Positions 19,830 through 29,412 of a stretch of DNA of 50,232 nt are shown here, in pieces. Every line of letters begins with the position of its first letter. The first letter of the stretch is position 1. A program made the position numbers and the translations under genes. Source of the DNA: Candidatus Caldilinea saccharophila (GTDB lineage: Bacteria > Chloroflexota > Anaerolineae > Caldilineales > Caldilineaceae); NCBI GenBank assembly GCA_016710365.1, contig JADJVW010000038.1:1-50232 (forward strand), read 5' to 3'. Under the pieces are notes generated by a model that was given only the letters and a program-made list of their open reading frames with translations, made no database searches and was not told where the DNA came from.

Positions 19830-21257
19830 ATGAAACAGACGCATCTTCATCCCGTCGCCATCGTTGGCGGCGGCATTGCCGGCCTGAGTGCGGCGTGGTA
19901 TTTGCAGAAAGCCGGGATCGACTACGTCCTGCTGGAACAAGGCGAACGCTGGGGCGGCAAGATCTTTACCGAGGCCGTCGAGGGGGGCGCCACGGCGCCG
20001 TTCATCGTCGAGGGCGGACCAGATTCGTTCATCACGCAGAAGCCGTGGGGCGTCGCGTTGGCGCGCGAGCTTGGCCTGGGCGACGAGTTGATCGGCACGA
20101 ATGAACACCTCAAACAAACCTATGTATTGAACAAGGGCAAGACGACGCCACTGCCGGACGGCGTGTTGATGATCGTGCCGACCAAGTTCAAACCCTTTAT
20201 CTTCTCGTCGCTGATCACGCCGTGGGGCAAGCTACGCATGGGGATGGACCTTTTTATCCCGCGGCGCAAGGATGAGAGCGATGAAACGCTGAGTGAGTTT
20301 GTGCGCCGGCGGCTGGGCAACGAGGCGCTCGACAAGATCGCCGAGCCGCTGATGTCGGGCATCTATAACGCTGAGGCTGACAAACAGAGCGTGCTGGCGA
20401 CCTTTCCCCGCTTTCGCGAGTTGGAAGAAAAATATGGCAGCCTGACGAAAGGTATGTTGGCATCGCAACGCGTACGCAAGCAGAGCGCGGCGTCAGCGCC
20501 ATCCAACGGCAAGCCGATATCGTTCTTCGTCAGCCCTAAACGTGGGACAGGAGCCATTGTGGCGGCGTTGCGTGCACAACTGACCGGCGACCTCCGGCTT
20601 GGGGTGGGCGTCGCTGCGCTGGAACCGGCTGGCGACGGTTATCTGCTGCATTTGACCAGCGGCGCCGTGCTCCGCGCAAGCCAGGTCATCTTGGCGACCC
20701 CGGCCTTTATTGCCGGCCAATTGTTGCGACCGCTTTCACCCGACGTCGCGGCGTTACTGGACGGCATTCGCTACGTCAGCACCGGCACGATCTCCTTTGC
20801 CTTCCGCAGCGACGCCGCGCCAAACCCGCTCAAAGGCTACGGGCTGGTGATTCCGATGAGCGAACGCCGGCCGATCAATGCGATTACGCTAAATTCGGTC
20901 AAGTTTGCCGGACGCGCCCCGGACGGGCATCTGCTGCTGCGTGCGTTTTACGGCGGCTCGCGCAGCCCGCAGTCGATGGAACTGGACGACGGCGCGCTCT
21001 ACGCCACGGTGCGCCGCGAACTGGCGGAGCTGCTGGGCATCGAAGCCGAACCCCTGTTTCACCGCATCTATCGCTGGGCCCGTTCCAATCCGCAGTATGA
21101 TGTCGGCCATCTGGAACGGATCGCCGCCATCGAGCGCGGGTTACCGGCAGGCATCCATGTGACCGGAAGCGCGTATCGGGGCGTCGGCATACCGGATTGC
21201 GTGAAACAGTCAAAGGACGCCGCCGAACAGATTACTGCGAGACGTGCGGCGCCATGA
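19830..21257 (+). CDS. hemY: Protoporphyrinogen/coproporphyrinogen III oxidase, HemY/CgoX type
   Basis: 475 residues, a flavoprotein. The N-terminal FAD Rossmann motif is VAIVGGGIAGLSAAWYL with EQGERWGGK; the C-terminus has HVTGSAYRGVGIPDCVKQS, the conserved FAD-contacting end of this family. In an organism with HemQ the expected reaction is oxidation of coproporphyrinogen III to coproporphyrin III (CgoX) rather than of protoporphyrinogen. No hemN or hemF occurs in the locus, consistent with this. AGGA lies just upstream of ATG 19830. It is the last gene of the heme locus and converges on cutC after 75 nt. Confidence 0.92.
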   Translation: MKQTHLHPVAIVGGGIAGLSAAWYLQKAGIDYVLLEQGERWGGKIFTEAVEGGATAPFIVEGGPDSFITQKPWGVALARELGLGDELIGTNEHLKQTYVLNKGKTTPLPDGVLMIVPTKFKPFIFSSLITPWGKLRMGMDLFIPRRKDESDETLSEFVRRRLGNEALDKIAEPLMSGIYNAEADKQSVLATFPRFRELEEKYGSLTKGMLASQRVRKQSAASAPSNGKPISFFVSPKRGTGAIVAALRAQLTGDLRLGVGVAALEPAGDGYLLHLTSGAVLRASQVILATPAFIAGQLLRPLSPDVAALLDGIRYVSTGTISFAFRSDAAPNPLKGYGLVIPMSERRPINAITLNSVKFAGRAPDGHLLLRAFYGGSRSPQSMELDDGALYATVRRELAELLGIEAEPLFHRIYRWARSNPQYDVGHLERIAAIERGLPAGIHVTGSAYRGVGIPDCVKQSKDAAEQITARRAAP

Positions 21258-21332
21258 CGGGGTGCGGCAGCTGTCTTTGCTCGATCCGCCATTTGTAACA
21301 ATGAGTCGAGGATGAGCGCACGCGGATCTTCC

Positions 21333-22085
21333 TCACCTCCCAATCGTCTCCAGCGCCGTCTTCAGCGCTGCAATTTGCGCAGGGTCAGCGCGGCGGTGGC
21401 TCTCCCCTGCCGCCGATTGAACACCGCCAAAGTGCAGCTTGAGATTCGCCTGGGTCGAACGATCGAGTTCGAGCGCGCTGGCCGATGCGTGCACCTGACT
21501 TACTCCCGTGCGCCGCACCAATTCGACGACATGCTCGGCGCGGACGCCGCTGCCGGCCAGGATTTCGATGCGCCCCGCCGCACTTTCCACCAATTGCCGG
21601 AGCAGATCGGCGCCTTCCCACGCGGTTGGCTGCTGTCCAGATGTGAGGATGCGCGTGACGCCAAGCTTGACCAGCGCTTCCAATGCCGCCAACGGATCGG
21701 GCGTGCTATCGAAGGCGCGATGAAAGACTGTCTGCTTCCCAGTCGCCAGTGCTACAAGTTGCGCGGTGCGTTGAACATCAACCGCGCCTGCCGGCGTTAA
21801 GCAGCCAAACACAAAGCCATCGACCCCGTTTGTCAGGCCAAAGGCAAGGTCGCGGCGCATCTGCGCAAACTCTGCATCTGTGTAACAGAAGCCCCCTTCG
21901 CGCGGCCGCAACATCATCATGATCGGCAGGCGCGTAGCGGCGCGTGCGGCCGCCACCAGGCCCGCGGAAGGCGTCAATCCCCCCAGTGTGAGCGCCGTGC
22001 AAAGCTCGATGCGATCGCCGCCTGCGCGCTCGATCAGGGTGCAGTCTGCGGCGGAAGTGGCTATAATTTCAAGCAAAATGCTCAA
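21333..22085 (-). CDS. cutC: CutC family protein
   Basis: 250 residues from TTG 22085, chosen because GAGAGG lies 6 nt upstream and this gives the usual CutC length; a longer frame would read into the repeat at 22104-22236. Signatures are IATSAADCTLIERAGGDRIE, LPIMMMLRPREGGFCYTD, VFHRAFDSTPDP and RILTSGQQPTAWEG in a TIM-barrel layout. CutC was linked to copper homeostasis in E. coli, but its enzymatic role is unsettled. A copper-dependent nos cluster lies elsewhere in the window; no direct link is visible. Confidence 0.88.
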   Translation of the reverse strand: MSILLEIIATSAADCTLIERAGGDRIELCTALTLGGLTPSAGLVAAARAATRLPIMMMLRPREGGFCYTDAEFAQMRRDLAFGLTNGVDGFVFGCLTPAGAVDVQRTAQLVALATGKQTVFHRAFDSTPDPLAALEALVKLGVTRILTSGQQPTAWEGADLLRQLVESAAGRIEILAGSGVRAEHVVELVRRTGVSQVHASASALELDRSTQANLKLHFGGVQSAAGESHRRADPAQIAALKTALETIGR

Positions 22086-22103
22086 TCTGCGCCTCTCTTT
22101 GTG

Positions 22104-22236
22104 ACTGTTCAGCCTGGCTTCCATCGGCCACGGCTTTGGCGGATTTGACGGAAAAAGCCGGATGAAATCCGTGAGAATCCGCCTAATACGCATCATCCGT
22201 GGTCTATGCTTGCGATGGTTGTATGGTTACGATTTT
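22104..22236 (-). repeat. Copy 1 of a 133-144 nt dispersed hairpin repeat (AATCCGTNN units)
   Basis: It shares its flanks ACTGTTCAGCCTGG and GTTACNATTTT and its inner sequence (GACGGAAAAAGCCGGAT, AATCCGTGAGNATCCGCC) with copy 2 at 25533-25676. Complementary CGGATT and AATCCG units form a hairpin. Its edge contains the TAA stop of the upstream XdhC gene. Confidence 0.85.
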
Positions 22237-22990
22237 CCGTGTGTAACCGCAATGATCTCCGCTAGAATGGCGATGGCGATCTCGGCCGGCGTCTCCGCGC
22301 CGATGTCCAGACCGATCGGGGCATGGACGCGCTCAAACTTGTCGCGGGGGACGCCGCGCTCGCTTGCGAGCAGATCGTAGACCGCGCGAATGCGGCGGCG
22401 GCTGCCGATCATGCCGAGATACGCCAGCGGGTCGTCGAGCACTTCCAGCAGCAGATCGACATCGTACTGATGGCCGCGCGTGACGAGCACCAGACAGGTT
22501 TGTGGATCGAAGACGCCGCGTGCGCCGCGCAGTTTGCGCAACTCTTCGCGAAACGGGCCGGCAATCACGCGGTTGGCAGTTGGAAAGCGTTGCACATTGG
22601 CGTATTGTGGGCGATCGTCCAGTACGGTCACTGTGAAATCGCACAGCGCGGCCATCGTTGCCAGGGGAGCGGCGACATGACCGGCGCCGGCAATGATCAG
22701 GTGATAGGGTTGGGGCTGAACTTCTACAAACAGGGAAACGACGCCGCACGCCGTCTCGTAGGCAAGTGAGGTGTGACGGCGCGCGTGCAAAGCAACGCGC
22801 GCCGCGTCGAGCAGCGCAGGCTGCAATTCCCCCAGAGCCAGGTTCCCAACCGGTGGCCGCTCATCCGCCCACACAACGAGATGACAGCCAATTGCGTCTA
22901 CAAACTCGCCTGTGGCGGCAGTAACGCTCACCAACGCCACTGCCTCGCGTCGCGCAGCGGACGCGGTCAACGCTGCCAGCACCGCGCGCG

Positions 22991-22994
<4 letters not shown>
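22227..22994 (-). CDS. XdhC-like protein, Rossmann-domain part
   Basis: 255 residues. The C-terminal half has the NAD(P)-type Rossmann motif HLIIAGAGHVAAPLATMAA and VLVTRGHQYDVDLLLEVL, GMIGSRRRIRAVYD and ERVHAPIGLDIGAETPAEIAI, which are diagnostic of the XdhC/CoxI C-terminal domain. XdhC proteins sulfurate and insert molybdenum cofactor into xanthine dehydrogenase-type enzymes. The first about 90 residues resemble the C-terminal part of an XdhC N-domain. The start ATG overlaps the stop of the next upstream gene (ATGA), so the two probably form one functional pair. The TAA stop lies in a dispersed repeat. Confidence 0.82.
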
Positions 22995-23338
<344 letters not shown>

Positions 23339-23357
23339 CGCTCATCAAAACAGTCAA

Positions 23358-24100
23358 TTAAAGCGCCAAAACTGGTCCATCCATGCACAATACTTTGCCG
23401 TCATGCTCGCACGCGCCGCAAATGCCGATGGCGCAACGCATGTAGGCTTCCCAACTCGCCTGGCAGGGAGTGCTTGTGCGGCGCGCGAACTGTGCAAGCG
23501 CGTGCAACATGCCATGGGGGCCGCACGCGTAAATAGCGTCAATCTGCCCCGCGTCGAGGAGCGGCGCCAGCACGTCAGTCACGCGCCCGTGCGCGCCTGC
23601 GCTGCCGTCTTCAGTCGTGAGGCGCAGGGGATAACGCCCACGCCACTGGCATCGGCAAGCGCTGCAAACCGCGGCCCATAGAGCAAATCGGCTTCCGTCC
23701 GCGCACCGATAATGGCGGTGACGTGTGCGCCTTGGGCAAGCTGTCGGCGCGCCAGCCACAGCAAAGGCGCCACGCCGTACCCGCCGCCCACCAGCGCCAC
23801 CCGGCGCGACGTGGCGGGTGCGTCGAAGCCACGTCCGAACGGCCCGCGCAGCCACAGACGATCGCCAACCTGTAGCTCATGCACCAGCCGCGTAAAAGGC
23901 CCTACTGCCGTGATCATCAGCGTCACAGGATCTGCGCTGACGAGCGAAAAGGGTTTCTCGTCGAAGCGGGGCAGCCATGCCATGATGAACTGACCGGGCG
24001 CAGCCTCCAGCTGCGCGTCGAGGACAAAGGTTTTGGTGCGATAGTTGTCAGTCTCAATGCCGGTAATCCGCGCCGCAGTGGGCAAGGTGAAACAATTCAT
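23358..24100 (-). CDS. PyrK-like electron transfer flavoprotein (one frameshift)
   Basis: About 247 residues after repair near 23625. It begins with a ferredoxin reductase-type FAD domain (EKPFSLVSADPVTL), then an NAD-binding motif (VALVGGGYGVAPLLWLAR), and ends with a [2Fe-2S] Cys cluster, CAIGICGACEHDGKVLC. This is the layout of PyrK, the subunit passing electrons from dihydroorotate dehydrogenase to NAD. No pyrD is next to it; instead it sits between a methyltransferase (4-nt overlap) and two XdhC genes, so it might serve another flavo- or molybdo-enzyme. The domain assignment is firm; the partner is not. Confidence 0.78.
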
Positions 24101-24874
24101 TTTGGCGCTTCCGTTATTTCGCTTTCTCGGCTACAAAAATGACCGTCGGCGGGATGGCGCAGCGAGGAAAGCGGGTCGTCGTAAGGCCAGATTTCGTCGG
24201 GCGCTTCTGCGGGCGGCGCAGGCTCCAGCAGGCGCGCCAGGCGAAAGCCGGCCTCAGCCAGCATGTCGATCCACGCGGCGAGCGTGTGGTGATAGGAGTG
24301 CATCCATACGCCGGTGTCGCTGAACGTCCAGGTCATTGGGCTGTGGTCGAAGTAGCTGCGCGCGGGATAGAGCGTCACATCGTTCTCCTCGAAGTCGAAG
24401 AAACAATCTCGAAAAGGGTGGTCCAGGCTAAAGACGAGACGCCCCCGCGGCTGCAACACCCGCGCACATTCGCGCAGGGCCGCGGGCATATCCGCCACGT
24501 ACTGGAAGGCATAGGCACTGAAGACGATGTCCCACGCGCGGTCGGCAAAGTAGCCGAGATCTTCGGCCGCGCCGCGTATAAACTCGACGACGACGCCCTC
24601 CTGTGCGGCAAGCTGCCGGGCATGGTCAAGCTGCGCGTCGCTCGGATCGATGCCGGCGGCGGTTGCGCCCTGGCGCGCAAAAGCGATGCTACATTGCCCA
24701 CCGCCGCAGCCCACTTCGAGGATGCGGCGGCCCGCTGACATCGCCAAGCAGACGCAATTCGTTCTCCAGCGGCGCCCAGGGGCCGTAGTGTGCGCTGTCA
24801 GTCGGAATCGCATGACGACGTTGGTAGTGCGCGGCAACCTGATTCCATGCTGTGCGCATATCGATGTACGCCAT
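24097..24874 (-). CDS. Class I SAM-dependent methyltransferase (one frameshift)
   Basis: About 258 residues after repair. Start ATG 24874 has AGGAAGG eight nt upstream; the frame changes near 24738, after ELRLLGDVS, to GRRILEVGCGGGQCSIAFARQG, the SAM-binding motif I. AGIDPSDAQLDHARQ is motif II and DIVFSAYAFQYVADMP motif IV, as in UbiE/Coq5-like enzymes. The substrate cannot be read from sequence. It overlaps pyrK by ATGA, so the two are probably cotranscribed. Confidence 0.8.
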
Positions 24875-24903
24875 CCCTTGTGCCTTCCTGTAATCATCCG
24901 CTT

Positions 24904-24934
24904 GCGTAGGTCGGGCTGATAGCCCAACCTACGC
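24904..24934. repeat. Hairpin with 14-bp near-perfect arms, GTAGGTCGGGCT type
   Basis: GCGTAGGTCGGGCT (24904-24917) pairs with AGCCCAACCTACGC (24921-24934) around a 3-nt loop, with one mismatch. It sits between the small membrane protein gene and the methyltransferase gene. No T run follows it on either strand, so it is more like a dispersed repeat than a terminator. Confidence 0.7.
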
Positions 24935-24955
24935 AGACTCGCTGATCCGGTGCTG

Positions 24956-25267
24956 TTAGCTGCTTATAGTGAACCACATCAATGGGAACAGGAATCCGCA
25001 CAGACAGCTTAGCCCGAAGGAGATAATTCCCAGAATCAGAAAGAGCCTGGCCGCGGCCTGATCCTGTGGCGTTGGTTTGCCGCGATAGACAAAGAAAAGC
25101 ACGATCCCCACGATCGGCACCAAAAAAGACAAGATATAGAAAACGACCTTCAGTCCCGGCGACAACTCCGGCTGGCTGGCGCTAAAGGCCGTCGCACCGG
25201 ACGGTTGCAGCGCCGGCTGCGTATAGGCTCGCGGCGATAAATCCGGCTCCGCGAGTGGCGACATCAT
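24956..25267 (-). CDS. Small membrane protein, probably the C-terminal half of a split gene
   Basis: 103 residues: a Pro/Ala/Ser-rich soluble stretch, then two hydrophobic segments (VVFYILSFLVPIVGIVLFFVY and LFLILGIISFGLSCLCGFLF) joined by a short charged loop. I do not recognise a named family. It overlaps the end of the upstream small gene. Read in the shifted frame, the upstream linker continues as SAAPPP into MMSPLAEPDLSP, so both were probably one protein with an indel near 25275. Confidence 0.6.
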   Translation of the reverse strand: MMSPLAEPDLSPRAYTQPALQPSGATAFSASQPELSPGLKVVFYILSFLVPIVGIVLFFVYRGKPTPQDQAAARLFLILGIISFGLSCLCGFLFPLMWFTISS

Positions 25268-25503
25268 TGGCGGCGGCGCCGCGGAGGCGTGGCGCTGGGC
25301 GGCGACGCCGGCGTCCAGCGTTGCGTCGCCCCATCATAGTAATTCCATTGTCCGCTGTCGCGCGCCTTAGCCCACCAGCGCCCCTGAGCATCTTGGATCA
25401 TCATCGACATGAGGGCTTCGTCGAATTCCGCTTCGGATAACTCGTTGGCGTGAAATTGTCGCTTTAGTTCCAGATATTGTCGGTCGACTTCGGCAAAGGT
25501 CAT
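25264..25503 (-). CDS. Small GRWW-motif protein, probably the N-terminal half of a split gene
   Basis: 79 residues from ATG 25503, which has AGGGGAG upstream. Visible are an amphipathic helical start (EVDRQYLELKRQFHANELS), an acidic EFDEAL segment and a Trp-rich module, QDAQGRWWAKARDSGQW then YYDGATQRW. From memory, similar short modules precede membrane segments or other domains in Anaerolineae proteins; no function is known to me. It ends in PPRRRRQ, an out-of-frame reading of what looks like a proline-rich linker to the next frame. Confidence 0.6.
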   Translation of the reverse strand: MTFAEVDRQYLELKRQFHANELSEAEFDEALMSMMIQDAQGRWWAKARDSGQWNYYDGATQRWTPASPPSATPPRRRRQ

Positions 25504-25532
25504 GGGCGCTCCCCTTGTGTTGGTTTTGGGCA

Positions 25533-25676
25533 ACTGTTCAGCCTGGTTGCCATAGGCCACGGATTTGACGGATTAGACGGAAAAAGCCGGATAATTTTCG
25601 GAGTAAATCCGTGAGCATCCGCCCCATCCGTTCAATCCGTGGGCGATTTTTGCCAGGGCTGCATCGTTACAATTTT
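25533..25676 (-). repeat. Copy 2 of the dispersed hairpin repeat (AATCCGTNN units)
   Basis: About 144 nt, matching 22104-22236 over most of its length, including both flanks. On the minus strand it holds three tandem 9-mers (AATCCGTCT, AATCCGTCA, AATCCGTGG) and complementary ACGGATT units, forming a long hairpin. It fills most of the gap between the M32 peptidase gene and the small GRWW gene. Confidence 0.85.
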
Positions 25677-25726
25677 GGTTGAACCGGTTAAAAAATCTTT
25701 ACAGTGCCACCTTTCCAGCACCGCTT

Positions 25727-27247
25727 TTAGAGTGGGCCGTAGATGTCACTGTATTTGGTGCGCAGATAGGCGAGATAGGGTTCGATGGTGAGTGGCTTGC
25801 CTGTCACGCGTGCGAGCAATTCCTGCGCCGTGTACTTGGAGCCGTGGCGGTAGATATTCTCACGCAGCCACGTGTGCAGCGTGTCGAAACGTCCCTGTCC
25901 AATCTCGGCCTCGATTGTCGGGTGACTGGCAAGCGCCGTAGCATAAAACTGTGACGCCATGATATTGCCCAGCGTGTAGCCCTGGAAACTGCCGCCAATC
26001 GGGCCGCCATACCAGTGAACGTCTTGCAGCACGCCGTCACGATCGTCGGGCGCGCGCAGCCCCAGGTTTTCTACGTAACGGGCGTGCCACGCCTCCGGCA
26101 GCTCGTCGACGGTCAGCTTGCCCTCCAGCAGATCCAGCTCAAGGCCAAAGCGGATGATGACGTGCAGGTTATAGGTGACTTCGTCGGCCTCGGTGCGGAT
26201 CAATGAAGGCGCCACGCGATTGACGGCATGGTAGAAAGCGTCCCACTCGACGTCGGCCAATTGTGCTGGGAATTGCGCACGGAGCGCCGGGTAGTAGTGC
26301 TGCCAGAAGCGCCGGCTGCGCCCCACGATATTTTCCCACAGGCGGGACTGGCTCTCATGGACGCCGGCCGACGCGCCGGTGTCCAGCGGCGTGGAGGCGT
26401 AGGCCGCGTCGATGCCAAGCTCATAGAGGGCGTGACCCGACTCGTGCATGGTGCTGAAGAGCGCGTTGCCCAGATCCTGCTCGTCAATCCGTGTGGTAAT
26501 GCGCACGTCGTCGTGAGCGAACTTAGTCATATACGGGTGGTGGGTTTCATCCTGGCGACCGCGCTTGAAATCGTAGCCAAACGCGCGGATGATCTGCTCG
26601 CCAAATTCAATCTGTTGTGCTTTTGGATAGTGACGATACAGAAAATCATTTTCCACCGGCGGTCGCTGGGCAATGGTCGCGACCAAGGGCGCCAACGCCT
26701 GACGCAACTCCTCAAACAGAGGACGGATCGTAGCCACGGTCATGCCTTCGTCGGCCACATCGATCAACGGATCGGCAATGTGCGCATGTCCCGGAAAGAA
26801 CTCTGCCATCTGGCGACTCATCTCCAGCGTCTTTTGCAGACCTGGACGCACCGCAGCAAAGTCGTTGCGCGGGCGCGCTGCGGCCCACACCATGTAGGTG
26901 TTGGCGGTGTGCTCCGCGAATTCGGCGGCGAAGTCGGTCGGGATGCGCGCCGCGCGTTCATAAAGCTTGCGCATGACGCGGACCATGCTCACATCGTCAT
27001 GGTCCGCGGGCAGCGACTCCGCATAGGGTTCCAGGTCGTCGAGCAGCCGGCCAATGGCAGAATCGGTGCGTCGCTCATGGGCAAGACGTTCGAGCAGCGC
27101 GATCTGCCGAGCACGCACAGGCCCACCGCCCGGCGGCATGTAGGTGGTCTGATCCCAACTGCTCAATGCAGCGATCCCCGCGAGGTCGTAGATTTCCTGC
27201 CAGCGGCCGATCAATTCATTGCGTTTTGTCTGCCCCAAAGCGTTCAC
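25727..27247 (-). CDS. M32 family metallocarboxypeptidase (Taq type)
   Basis: 506 residues, normal for the family. It removes C-terminal residues from peptides in the cytoplasm using a divalent metal. The zinc motif is HESGH at residues 268-272 within STMHESGHALYELGID, with a downstream glutamate in VHESQSRLWENIVGRS. DEVTYNLHVIIRFGLE and the IDYAGY-like C-terminal region (GPIGGSFQGYTLGNI) complete the signatures. The GTG start at 27247 has AAAGGA upstream and an extended -10 promoter at 27322-27330. Fairly sure of family; the physiological substrate is unknown. Confidence 0.92.
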   Translation of the reverse strand: MNALGQTKRNELIGRWQEIYDLAGIAALSSWDQTTYMPPGGGPVRARQIALLERLAHERRTDSAIGRLLDDLEPYAESLPADHDDVSMVRVMRKLYERAARIPTDFAAEFAEHTANTYMVWAAARPRNDFAAVRPGLQKTLEMSRQMAEFFPGHAHIADPLIDVADEGMTVATIRPLFEELRQALAPLVATIAQRPPVENDFLYRHYPKAQQIEFGEQIIRAFGYDFKRGRQDETHHPYMTKFAHDDVRITTRIDEQDLGNALFSTMHESGHALYELGIDAAYASTPLDTGASAGVHESQSRLWENIVGRSRRFWQHYYPALRAQFPAQLADVEWDAFYHAVNRVAPSLIRTEADEVTYNLHVIIRFGLELDLLEGKLTVDELPEAWHARYVENLGLRAPDDRDGVLQDVHWYGGPIGGSFQGYTLGNIMASQFYATALASHPTIEAEIGQGRFDTLHTWLRENIYRHGSKYTAQELLARVTGKPLTIEPYLAYLRTKYSDIYGPL

Positions 27248-27321
27248 ATCGATTCCTTTCTTTCAATTGCACAATATCGCCGTGGGCGCTGAGTCGCCGC
27301 ACATGGCGGAATTAGAAAGCC

Positions 27322-27330
27322 ATTATACCA
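27322..27330 (-). promoter_or_regulatory. Putative extended -10 promoter of the M32 peptidase gene
   Basis: On the minus strand the sequence reads TGGTATAAT, a perfect -10 with the TGn extension, 75 nt upstream of the GTG start. No convincing -35 is visible. Confidence 0.5.
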
Positions 27331-27395
27331 GAGATCGACCGCCAGCCATGTGTGAAGGGATGTGGGTAGGTTTGTGCAATCTGTACGCCTTTGCT

Positions 27396-27424
27396 TTGGC
27401 GAATCTTAGCAAGAAGGATATACT
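27396..27424 (+). promoter_or_regulatory. Putative promoter of the S1-domain gene
   Basis: TTGGCG (27396-27401), a 17-nt spacer and TATACT (27419-27424), about 107 nt upstream of the ATG at 27532. The region 27248-27531 is divergent between two genes and otherwise shows no gene. Confidence 0.5.
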
Positions 27425-27531
27425 TGAAAGGATAATCAAATGAATCTTTTGATTCGACTGAATGAATAGAATTTTGTGTGAATCGAGGCGCATTAGCGAG
27501 CTGCGCCGGTAGTGTTCGGGAGGACATGGAA

Positions 27532-28545
<1,014 letters not shown>

Positions 28546-28567
28546 ATCCACCGCCGCAAGGTGGGTG

Positions 28568-28605
28568 CGGGGTGACGGCAATTGCCGTCACCCCGTTTTG
28601 TTTTT
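28568..28605 (+). terminator. Intrinsic terminator after the S1-domain gene
   Basis: A perfect 28-nt palindrome (28568-28595; arms CGGGGTGACGGCAA and its complement) followed by TTTTGTTTTT. It lies 22 nt after the stop. Confidence 0.9.
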
Positions 28606-28618
28606 CCCAGCCGGCGGC

Positions 28619-28624
28619 TATAAT
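28619..28624 (+). promoter_or_regulatory. Putative -10 element for the SDR-dgt pair
   Basis: A perfect TATAAT 44 nt before the SDR start. The best -35 at the right distance is only TTTTGT, inside the T run of the preceding terminator, so the promoter is tentative. Confidence 0.4.
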
Positions 28625-28667
28625 AGGGTGCACACTGATTCCCAGGTGCATGAGTAGGAGTGGCTGC

Positions 28668-29399
28668 ATGGAAATCAAGGGAAAAGTGGCGCTCGTCACC
28701 GGTGGCGCGGTGCGCGTAGGCCGCGCGATCGCGCTGATGCTGGCGGAAGCCGGCGCCAATCTTGTGATCAACTACAACTCGTCTTCAGACGCGGCCGCGG
28801 CCACGGTGGCCGCGGCGCGCGCGTGCGGCGTCGATGCCCTCGCCCTCCAATGCAATGTCGCCGATCTCGCCGCGGTGCAGCGCATGAGGGACGCCACGCT
28901 CGAACGATTTGGCGGCGTCGATATCATCGTCAACAACGCCAGCGATTTCGGCCAGATCGACATTCCGACTGACGACCTGGATAGGTGGCATCGCGTCACA
29001 CGCGTCTCGATCGACGGCACGTTCTACGTCACGAATGCGCTGCTGCCCTCGATGCAGGCGCGTGGGGGCGGGGTGATCGTCAATGTCATCGATCTGTCGG
29101 CATGGCAACCGTGGCATCACTTCACCGCGCACGCGGTCGGCAAGGCTGGGATGCTCGCCTTGACGCGCCAGCTTGCGCTTGAACTGGCCCCGTCGATCCG
29201 GGTGAATGCTCTGGCGTCCGGTCCCGTGTTGCCGCCGGACAATCACCCGCAGGCGAATATCGACCGCGCCGCCGATCGCACCTTGCTCAAGCGTTGGGGA
29301 ACGCCCACTGACGCCGCCGATGCGGTGCGCTATCTGATCGAAGCGGACTTTGCCACCGGCTCGGTGCTGGTGGTCGATGGGGGAGAGCAATTATTGTAG
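28668..29399 (+). CDS. SDR family protein lacking the catalytic tyrosine
   Basis: 243 residues from ATG 28668 with TAGGAG upstream. The NAD(P) motif is VTGGAVRVGRAIA and IIVNNAS the conserved NNAS-type motif. The YxxxK active site reads HAVGK in FTAHAVGKAGML: Lys is kept, but His replaces Tyr. The GSVLVVDGGEQLL end is typical of SDR enzymes. NVIDLSAWQPW suggests relation to pteridine reductase-like SDRs. A classical oxidoreductase reaction is doubtful without the Tyr unless His substitutes or the base is an error (CAC against TAC). The dNTPase gene follows after 13 nt, so they are probably cotranscribed. Confidence 0.82.
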   Translation: MEIKGKVALVTGGAVRVGRAIALMLAEAGANLVINYNSSSDAAAATVAAARACGVDALALQCNVADLAAVQRMRDATLERFGGVDIIVNNASDFGQIDIPTDDLDRWHRVTRVSIDGTFYVTNALLPSMQARGGGVIVNVIDLSAWQPWHHFTAHAVGKAGMLALTRQLALELAPSIRVNALASGPVLPPDNHPQANIDRAADRTLLKRWGTPTDAADAVRYLIEADFATGSVLVVDGGEQLL

Positions 29400-29412
29400 A
29401 CAGGAGGCCACC

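Noticed and set aside
22086..22196. Longer CutC start reading through upstream sequence
   Set aside because: The extension is encoded by the dispersed repeat; TTG 22085 with GAGAGG gives the family length.
26228..27292. 354-codon plus-strand frame across the M32 peptidase gene
   Set aside because: Antisense of a gene with a complete HESGH active site; no domain and no ribosome binding site.
27440..27469. Nine-codon leader peptide (MNLLIRLNE) with GAAAGGA upstream of the S1-domain gene
   Set aside because: The best promoter (27396-27424) would start transcription at about 27431, which removes most of the putative ribosome binding site. No attenuator hairpin or codon bias supports a leader.
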